A stretch of 19,566 bases of DNA from an uncultured Lachnospiraceae bacterium (lineage in GTDB: Bacteria; Bacillota; Clostridia; Lachnospirales; Lachnospiraceae): NCBI GenBank assembly GCA_910584685.1, contig CAJUAO010000024.1:20467-40032 (forward strand). The letters are read 5' to 3'. Numbering within the stretch: position 1 is the stretch's first letter; each line of letters opens with the position of its first letter. Below the pieces are notes generated by a model. It saw only the letters and a list, made by a program, of their open reading frames with translations. It had not been told where the DNA came from and did no database searches. The position numbers and the translations under genes are program-made. Below are positions 14,461 through 19,566 of the stretch, piece by piece.

Positions 14461-14903
14461 TGAATATATTTGAGGTAAATAAAAGGTTAAAGCAAAGACC
14501 GCCCTTTCAGATGATAGAAAAGGTATTGGAGCTTGCGCCGGGGGAATACGCCAGAGGAACAAAGAATGTATGTATAAACGAGCCGTATTTTACGGGACAT
14601 TTTCCACAGGTTCCCATTATGCCGGGAGTGCTTATTATAGAATCCTGCGCCCAGCTTTGCTCCCTTGTTATAGAGGGTGAAAAGACAGATGAGGATGTTA
14701 TTTATGTTTTGCTTAAGGTAGATACCTTTAAGTTTGTTAAGCCTGTGCTGCCTGGGGATACTCTTGATATTACGGTGACAAAAACAAGCAGCGGAGGAAC
14801 GCTTACATATTTTGACGCAAAGGTTATGGTAGACGGACAGATAAGGGCAAAGGGCTCAATGGTATTTACATCAATACCAAAGGAAAGCATAATGGAAGGC
14901 TAA
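14457..14903 (+). CDS. 3-hydroxyacyl-ACP dehydratase (FabZ-like hotdog)
   Basis: The 148-residue protein is a single hotdog fold of the FabZ type, removing water from 3-hydroxyacyl-ACP to give the trans-2-enoyl form. His48 in FTGHFP and Glu62 in IMPGVLIIESCAQ form the catalytic pair, and the central helix MPGVLIIESCAQL is diagnostic. The N-terminal PHRPF of FabZ is here KQRPPF, without the His. The first of two adjacent ATG codons (14457, 14460) overlaps the stop of the reductase, showing translational coupling. FabZ length is normal. With no recognisable enoyl reductase in the operon, double bonds made here could be kept in the final chain, or be reduced by the flavoprotein next door or by a shared enzyme. 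Confidence 0.92.
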   Translation: MMNIFEVNKRLKQRPPFQMIEKVLELAPGEYARGTKNVCINEPYFTGHFPQVPIMPGVLIIESCAQLCSLVIEGEKTDEDVIYVLLKVDTFKFVKPVLPGDTLDITVTKTSSGGTLTYFDAKVMVDGQIRAKGSMVFTSIPKESIMEG

Positions 14904-14906
14904 AGA

Positions 14907-15680
14907 ATGGATAAAAAGGAATTAATAACCAATCAGAATAATAAAAATACTAACCTTAATATTTTAATTTTAAACGGCAGTCCTAGAAAAGAGAAAAGCT
15001 GTACTATAAGAGTTACAAGAAAATTTATAGACGGAATAAAAAGCGTGCGTTCATGCAATGTGGAGGAAATAAATATTTCCGACTGTAATATAAAGCCCTG
15101 TATGGGATGTCTTAGCTGCTGGGGAAGAACAGAGGGAAAATGTGTCATCGGAAACGATGACATTACTTATATAAAGCAGAGGATTATGGAGTCGGACATT
15201 ATTATAGAAAGCTTTCCCCTTTATTTTTTTGGCATGCCGGGAGAAATGAAGCTGTTTACTGACAGAATGCTGTCCATGATGTGTACCTATGAGGGGCAGG
15301 CTCCTGTAGTCGGAGAGCCCTTTCATGGCATTAGGGATGATATGACAGGAAAGTCCTTTTTTATTATATCCACATGCGGCTATGCCCAGACAGATTTAAT
15401 ATATGATTCTCTTTTAGCGCAGTATGACTGCATATGCGGTCACAATAATTACTATGCCCTGCTTTGTCCCCAAGGGAAAACCCTGTCCATACCTGAGCTT
15501 TATGAGCGGATGGAGGGTTTTCTTGAAAAGTACGTAGAGGCAGGGCGTGAGTTTGGCGAAACGGGAGAGCTTACGCAGGAGACGGTTTTAAAATTAAGAG
15601 AGGCGCCATTTATAGAACGGCGTTTCAAGCTTTTATTAAATAAATTCTGGTCTGACGAAAGGGGAGGACAGAATGTATAG
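14907..15680 (+). CDS. Flavodoxin-like iron-sulfur flavoprotein / NAD(P)H oxidoreductase
   Basis: This 257-residue protein has the flavodoxin-like FMN-reductase fold: a first strand LNILILNGSPRKEKS (17-31) with the phosphate loop GSPR. A compact cysteine motif Cys65-x2-Cys68-x2-Cys71-x7-Cys79 follows, of the kind that holds a 4Fe-4S cluster in Isf-type flavoproteins. The family uses FMN and transfers electrons or reduces small molecules. The typical SDIIIESFPLYFFGMPGEMK segment is at about 96-115. It starts 3 bases after the dehydratase stop and overlaps the thioesterase start by 8 bases, so it is tightly embedded in the operon. It is the only redox protein here besides the ketoreductase, so it may reduce or modify the acyl chain; that is inference only. 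Cluster binding is predicted, not shown. Confidence 0.85.
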   Translation: MDKKELITNQNNKNTNLNILILNGSPRKEKSCTIRVTRKFIDGIKSVRSCNVEEINISDCNIKPCMGCLSCWGRTEGKCVIGNDDITYIKQRIMESDIIIESFPLYFFGMPGEMKLFTDRMLSMMCTYEGQAPVVGEPFHGIRDDMTGKSFFIISTCGYAQTDLIYDSLLAQYDCICGHNNYYALLCPQGKTLSIPELYERMEGFLEKYVEAGREFGETGELTQETVLKLREAPFIERRFKLLLNKFWSDERGGQNV

Positions 15681-16404
15681 TATGAATTGCCGGATACGTT
15701 ATAGCGAGACGGACATGACAGGAAGGCTGTCAATGAACGGACTTTTAAGGCTGTTTCAGGATATAGGCTACAATCATGCAATAGACAGAAATCTGGGAAT
15801 GGAGTATACAAAAAGAACAGGGTGCACATGGTATCTTTTATCATGGAATATATGGAGTATAAGTATGCCTGCAGCAGGGGAGCAGGTAACGGTTTCTACA
15901 TATATATATGATTATCAGGCGTCGCTGGCATATAAAAGCATAGAGCTTCGCGACGCCCTTGGCAGGCTTTTGGCAGTGGGAGATACCAAGTGGGTGTATA
16001 TGGATATTGAAAGGCAGGAGCCGGCAGAGGCGCCGGACGGTCAATGGATTAATACTGACTTTGGCAAAAAGGCAGAAACGCCCCAGACAAGCCGCCGTAT
16101 AGAAGTCCCGGATGATATGAGAATGACAGAAAGGGTTTACGTAAAGCCATACCTTATTGATACAAATGCTCACGGAAATAATGTAAAGCTTACAGAGCTT
16201 GCAATGAGTATATCAGGCGCGGATGCAGGCTGTATAACACTTCGGGCGGAGTTTAAAAGGCAGGTAAGGAAGGAAACGTATATATATCCGTATATTGCAG
16301 ACAGGGAAAATGGCGTGTCAGCCGTATTTAAGGATGAAAATGGAGAAAGCCTGTCTGTATTTGAATTTATTTATAAAGGAGACAATTTATGCGGGAGTCT
16401 TTGA
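15673..16404 (+). CDS. Acyl-ACP thioesterase (FatA/FatB-type)
   Basis: The 243-residue protein is a double-hotdog acyl-ACP thioesterase. The N-terminal hotdog begins CRIRYSETDMTGRLSMNGLL, and the C-terminal hotdog carries the catalytic Asp163, Asn165 and His167 in LIDTNAHGNN, matching the D-x-N-x-H-x-N-N site of the family. Such enzymes hydrolyse finished acyl-ACP to free fatty acid and so end chain growth. Its start overlaps the flavoprotein gene by 8 bases and its end overlaps LPLAT 2 by 16 bases, indicating translational coupling. GGGGAGGA lies just upstream of the ATG. With a thioesterase and two acyltransferases present, released acids must either be re-activated or be one of two outputs of the pathway. 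Confidence 0.9.
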   Translation: MYSMNCRIRYSETDMTGRLSMNGLLRLFQDIGYNHAIDRNLGMEYTKRTGCTWYLLSWNIWSISMPAAGEQVTVSTYIYDYQASLAYKSIELRDALGRLLAVGDTKWVYMDIERQEPAEAPDGQWINTDFGKKAETPQTSRRIEVPDDMRMTERVYVKPYLIDTNAHGNNVKLTELAMSISGADAGCITLRAEFKRQVRKETYIYPYIADRENGVSAVFKDENGESLSVFEFIYKGDNLCGSL

Positions 16405-17117
16405 ATTTAAGATTTAAATATGTGGTGGCTACAAGCGGTTTTTTTGTGGCCCATAATATACCAAAGGCAAATTATATGATAAAGCATCCTGAAAAATATG
16501 ATGATGTTAAATGCTACCGTATGGCGTGTAAGATTATGAATCATATGAGAAGACGCAGCAGGACAAAGACCAGGGTATATGGAGCGGAAAATATTCCGGA
16601 GGAAAACTGTATTTTATTTGCAAATCATCAGGGAAAATATGACGCCTTAGGTATACTTTTAGGCTTTAACAGGCCCTGCGGCGTTTTGTTTGACAAAAAA
16701 CAGGGAAACAGGCTTGTAACCAAGCAGACGGTAGGACTGCTCAGAGGAGAGATTATTGATTTAGGAGATATGAAGGATGTGGTTAAAACTATCAGAAATG
16801 TGGGGAAAAAGGTAAAGGATGGAATGAACTTTCTCATATTTCCGGAGGGAGGCTACACTGACAATAAAAATGAGCTTCAGGAATTTCAAAGCGGCTGCTT
16901 TGACTGCAGCTTAAAGTCAAAAAAGCCTATACTTCCTGTGGCCATATATGATTCCTATAAATCTATGAACAGCAATTCTTTTAAAAAGGTAATTACCCAG
17001 GTACATTTTTTAAAGCCTATATACTTTGACGAGTACGGACATATGAATAAGACGGAGATAGCCGGGCTTGTAAAGGAAAGAATAAGGGAAAAGCTTGAGA
17101 CAATAAAAAAGAAATAA
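16389..17117 (+). CDS. Lysophospholipid acyltransferase (PlsC-like), LPLAT 2
   Basis: This 242-residue acyltransferase has the HX4D motif His80 and Asp85 in NHQGKYD and the FPEG motif at 151-154 (FPEGGYTDN). It lacks the long N-terminal membrane anchor of LPLAT 1 and has a more basic N-terminal region (MNHMRRRSRTKTR, 50-62), which suggests a peripheral association with the membrane. It overlaps the thioesterase gene by 16 bases and ends the operon; no clear hairpin terminator follows before 17164. Like LPLAT 1 it probably esterifies an acyl chain to a glycerol phosphate or a similar acceptor. The pair could fill the two positions of one lipid. Confidence 0.9.
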   Translation: MRESLNLRFKYVVATSGFFVAHNIPKANYMIKHPEKYDDVKCYRMACKIMNHMRRRSRTKTRVYGAENIPEENCILFANHQGKYDALGILLGFNRPCGVLFDKKQGNRLVTKQTVGLLRGEIIDLGDMKDVVKTIRNVGKKVKDGMNFLIFPEGGYTDNKNELQEFQSGCFDCSLKSKKPILPVAIYDSYKSMNSNSFKKVITQVHFLKPIYFDEYGHMNKTEIAGLVKERIREKLETIKKK

Positions 17118-17163
17118 AATATATAGTTCGTGAATTGGAAGCTATAATAATGGGAAAGGAACG

Positions 17164-17582
17164 ATGGTTATGAGCTATGATTTAATGGTTTTTGAAAAAA
17201 CCAAAGCGCCTGCCGTTAAAAAGGATTTTATGGCATGGTATGAAAGGCAGGCTGAATGGAACGAGGAACACGATTATACAACTATAGGCGTGTCCTCTGA
17301 GGCATTGCAAAATTGGTTTATGGAAATGAAAGAAACGTTTCCGCCAATGAACGGGGAATATGCGCCGGACTTAAAGCTTTTAGATGAGAATGAAAAATTA
17401 GAGAGTTACCTGACAGATTACTGTATCGGACAGGATGTTATTTATGCCGCATTTGCATGGTCAGTGGCAGATGAAGCCTATGAGCTTATGCGAAGCTTGG
17501 CAAGAAAGCATAATGTGGTTTTTTTGATGTAAGCGGGGAGAATGAAGATATTATTTTGCCGGATGGAACTATGATAGTGTGA
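17164..17582 (+). pseudogene. Small unknown protein gene with a one-base frameshift in a T7 run
   Basis: A 122-residue frame starts MVMSYDLMVFEKTKAP and ends abruptly at HNVVFLM (stop 17530-17532). Just before, a run of seven T (17519-17525) reads VVF; with one more T the frame continues FFDVSGENEDIILPDGTMIV to a TGA at 17580-17582. This gives a natural ~139-residue protein. I do not recognise a named family with confidence; MSYDL proteins of this kind are small soluble proteins. AAGGA lies 3 bases before the first ATG (17164) and 9 bases before the ATG at 17170, so the start is ambiguous. The break may be a real mutation, phase variation in a homopolymer, or a sequencing error. Confidence 0.75.
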
Positions 17583-17599
17583 CAAGCTTAATTCATTGC

Positions 17600-17626
17600 T
17601 TTTTATGAAGAATCCGTTCATAAAAA
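17600..17626 (+). other. Perfect A/T hairpin before the kinase gene
   Basis: TTTTTATGAA (17600-17609) pairs with TTCATAAAAA (17617-17626) around a 7-base loop GAATCCG. It is too AT-rich for a strong terminator on its own, but it sits between two separate transcription units and is symmetrical for both strands. Confidence 0.5.
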
Positions 17627-17662
17627 ATCTGGCTTTGCAGAAGCATTACAAGGAGAAAATTC

Positions 17663-18517
17663 ATGGACATTAAAGATATTATTGAAAAGGAATTTGGCTT
17701 AATGGTTCACAGCGTTATTATTTTGGGGGAAGGTCTCGATAGCATTGCCTACCTTGTAAATAATGAATATATATTTAAGCAGTCAAAGCATAACGCAGCA
17801 AGAATTAACTTAAAAAAGGAGATACAAGTATTAAACTATCTAAAAGGTAAAATCACATTACAAATACCGGATATTGAGTATTATAGCGAAAAGTACAGTG
17901 TTTGCGGTTATAAGGAGATTAAAGGTAATAAATTGACTCCCGGTATATACAAGAATTTAAGTGATGATGAAAAAGATATGTTAGCTCAAAACATCGCGTT
18001 GTTCTTAAGAGAACTGCACTCAATCGCCCTGCCTGATATAGAGGGATTAGAATCAGATATAATGGATGATTATTGTAGTGATTATGATGCTTTAAGGGAG
18101 ACAATCTATGATAAAATACCTGATAAATCAAAAGAATATATAGATAGTTTATATAAAAAAATCCTTAATGACGAAAGAATTTCTCAATATGTTAAAGGTA
18201 TATGCCACAATGATTTAAGCTGCAATCATATCATAATGCAAAACAACAGAGTGGTTGGCATAATTGACTTTGGAGATGTTGCAATTACTGACACAGACAG
18301 GGATTTTATATATCTGCTTGAGGATAGCAGTGAGGAAATTGGCAGGGATTTTGGAATGGAAGTTTTGAAATATTATAATCATCACAATATAGATATACCA
18401 ATACTGAAAGCAAATTTAAATGAAGAATATTACCCTGTTGAGCAGATTTTAGGAGGACAGGCAATGAACTTAGACGATATGTATAACAAGGGACTGGATA
18501 AAATAAAAAATGTTTGA
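17663..18517 (+). CDS. Aminoglycoside phosphotransferase-like kinase
   Basis: The 284-residue protein has the APH/choline-kinase fold. Lys39 (YIFKQSKHN) and Glu53 (KKEIQVL) fit the ATP-binding pair. The catalytic loop is His182-Asn-Asp184-Leu-Ser-Cys-Asn188 (CHNDLSCNHII), and the metal-binding Asp202 is in IDFGD (201-205). HND replaces the more common HGD. The layout recalls APH(2'')-type enzymes, which phosphorylate aminoglycosides with GTP or ATP, but many relatives act on other small molecules, so resistance cannot be claimed. AAGGAGA lies 7 bases before the ATG. Base composition is more AT-rich than in the lipid operon, suggesting a separate acquisition. Confidence 0.85.
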   Translation: MDIKDIIEKEFGLMVHSVIILGEGLDSIAYLVNNEYIFKQSKHNAARINLKKEIQVLNYLKGKITLQIPDIEYYSEKYSVCGYKEIKGNKLTPGIYKNLSDDEKDMLAQNIALFLRELHSIALPDIEGLESDIMDDYCSDYDALRETIYDKIPDKSKEYIDSLYKKILNDERISQYVKGICHNDLSCNHIIMQNNRVVGIIDFGDVAITDTDRDFIYLLEDSSEEIGRDFGMEVLKYYNHHNIDIPILKANLNEEYYPVEQILGGQAMNLDDMYNKGLDKIKNV

Positions 18518-18596
18518 ATTGATACTAAATGCGAAAAGCAATTAGCGGATTGCATCAAATCCTGTTTGTATTTTGCAAGCATCCCAATGTTCAGAC

Positions 18597-18620
18597 TTCT
18601 TTGCTTAAAGAAGCAAAGAA
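18597..18620. other. Perfect 10-bp hairpin in intergenic region
   Basis: TTCTTTGCTT (18597-18606) pairs with AAGCAAAGAA (18611-18620) around loop AAAG. It lies about 80 bases after the kinase gene and has no T-run, so it is a possible weak terminator or remnant. A 19-codon open frame at 18646 follows but is too short to call. Confidence 0.5.
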
Positions 18621-18705
18621 ACGGGGATATTTATAAAGTGAAAAAATGCTTATGAAAAAAATAAAAGGTATATTTAAGAGGAAAAATCGGATAATATATA
18701 AATAG

Positions 18706-18740
18706 AAAGGATTACAGTATAAAGAACTGTAATCTTTTTT
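18706..18740 (+). terminator. Intrinsic terminator
   Basis: GATTACAGT (18710-18718) pairs with ACTGTAATC (18726-18734) around a 7-base loop and is followed by six T (18735-18740). A-rich sequence upstream can extend the pairing, so it may work in both directions. It probably ends transcription from the kinase gene side. Confidence 0.85.
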
Positions 18741-18813
18741 AAATATATATGAAAGTCTTTAAAATTAGATACTATTATATGCATGACAAAATATATTAGA
18801 AAAGAGGGTAAAA

Positions 18814-19245
18814 ATGAACGACGATACAATTAAGCTTTTAAGAGAATGTAACGCAGGAATAAAAATGGGGATATCCGCCATAAACGACGTACTGGAGAAT
18901 ATTGAGGATAATAAGCTTAGGGATATATTAAAGGCCAGTCGTGAAAAACATGAGAGAATGGGTGACGAGACACACAGTCTCCTTACGGAATACCATGACG
19001 ACGGCAAGGAGCCGGCAGCCATGGCGACTATTATGTCAAAGGTAAAGACAAATATGAAAATGATGAAGGAGAAGGCGGATAAGGCGGCGGCAGACCTTAT
19101 AACAGACGGCTGCAATATGGGTATAAAATCACTTTATAAATATTTTAACCAGTATCCCGCTGCTGAGGAAAAGGTAAAAAAGCTTGCAGGGAAGATTATA
19201 GATGAGGAAGAAAAACTGAGAGGGGAATTGAGGGCATATTTATAG
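18814..19245 (+). CDS. Ferritin-like helical-bundle protein of unknown function
   Basis: This 143-residue soluble protein is almost entirely helical and charged. It starts MNDDTIKLLRECNAGIKMGI, has a His/Glu-rich helix (KASREKHERMGDETHSLL), a KADKAAADLITDGCNMGIKS helix and a C-terminal helix (KIIDEEEKLRGELRAYL). The four-helix pattern with Glu and His spaced EKHExxxDExH recalls ferritin-like proteins of the DUF2383 type common in clostridia. Metal binding is possible but not shown, and I cannot assign a substrate. GAGGG lies 5 bases upstream of the ATG. It stands alone after a terminator and before foldback element copy 3. Confidence 0.8.
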   Translation: MNDDTIKLLRECNAGIKMGISAINDVLENIEDNKLRDILKASREKHERMGDETHSLLTEYHDDGKEPAAMATIMSKVKTNMKMMKEKADKAAADLITDGCNMGIKSLYKYFNQYPAAEEKVKKLAGKIIDEEEKLRGELRAYL

Positions 19246-19344
19246 TTTGTTTAAAATTCTTTGTAAAATCTGTTTATTAACGATAAATTTTGTTGGCGGG
19301 CGATACTTTTAGCTGATAAAAGCAGTAAATAGATGATGAAATAT

Positions 19345-19566
19345 TAATTTGTACGTTTGAAATATGTTTTTCCTCACATGGAATCCGGGTATGTCCCATT
19401 AAAAGGCTCTAGGAGGCGGAATGGGGAGGGCTTAAGGGGAGGCAGGCAGCTAAATATAATTTTTTAAAGCTTCGGAACATGGAAGAAATTCTATCAACAA
19501 AATACCGCCATCTTCCAAGCTGCGAGCGTAACTCGCAAGGGGCTGAAAAGAAGCCCCCTGCTCAGA
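19345..19566. mobile_element. MITE-like foldback element, copy 3 (cut by the window end)
   Basis: The left end TAATTTGTACG (19345) is followed by CCTCACATG (about 19372), CCGGGTATGTCCCATTAA, AAGCTTCGGAACATGG and GAAATTCTATCAACA. Then come ATACCGCCATCTTC and the central block GCTGCGAGCGTAACTCGC, all as in copy 1. The right half lies beyond the window. It begins about 100 bases after the stop of the helical protein gene. Confidence 0.8.

Noticed and set aside
9049..17117. Aromatic type II polyketide cluster
   Set aside because: The CLF-like half suggests it, but there is no cyclase, aromatase or tailoring oxygenase, while the dehydratase, thioesterase and acyltransferases point to an acyl lipid.
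18646..18705. Short frame of 19 basic codons (MLMKKIKGIFKRK...)
   Set aside because: It has no proper ribosome binding site, and such Lys-rich short frames are common by chance in AT-rich DNA.

Overview
The window looks like chromosomal DNA of a low-GC anaerobic member of the Clostridia, most likely Lachnospiraceae. The evidence is heavy use of ATA, AGG and AGA codons, strong AGGAGG-type ribosome binding sites, clostridial families (ThrH, DUF1284, a ferritin-like helical-bundle protein) and many small dispersed hairpin repeats. This assignment is an inference from style; no rRNA or other phylogenetic marker is present.

Left part (1-8400) is a mosaic of small units. A half-size ABC exporter (146-1927) converges on a coiled-coil protein (1929-2492), and both genes end inside one palindrome. 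Next come an unknown coiled-coil protein and a DUF1284 Cys-rich protein (2808-3979), a 410-bp foldback element with long terminal inverted repeats (4022-4431), and a cytoplasmic Cu/Zn superoxide dismutase (4509-4997, minus). A TetR regulator is translationally coupled to a CPBP-type membrane protease (5100-6558, minus) and has a near-consensus promoter carrying paired palindromic operators. thrH (7001-7606) follows; its stop codon coincides with the end of a second foldback element. A frameshifted DUF2625/SUKH-like gene (7898-8373) closes this part.

Central part (8407-17117) is the most notable. A divergent TetR regulator faces a likely single operon of nine genes: patatin-like phospholipase, lysophospholipid acyltransferase (LPLAT) 1, acyl carrier protein, a fused double ketosynthase, 3-ketoacyl reductase, hotdog dehydratase, iron-sulfur flavoprotein, acyl-ACP thioesterase and LPLAT 2. 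In the double ketosynthase the first half keeps the Cys-His-His triad. The second half has Gln in place of the Cys and lacks both His, the signature of a chain length factor (CLF, KS-beta) of type II polyketide synthases. A KS and a CLF fused in one polypeptide, together with ketoreductase, dehydratase, thioesterase and two glycerolipid acyltransferases, suggests a dedicated pathway that makes an unusual acyl chain and attaches it to a lipid. Malonyl transferase, enoyl reductase of a known family and phosphopantetheinyl transferase are not in the window.

Right part (17164-19566) holds a small gene broken by one base in a T7 run, an aminoglycoside-phosphotransferase-like kinase, a good intrinsic terminator, a ferritin-like helical protein, and the left part of a third foldback element cut by the window edge. 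No tRNA, rRNA, CRISPR array, transposase or integrase was seen.
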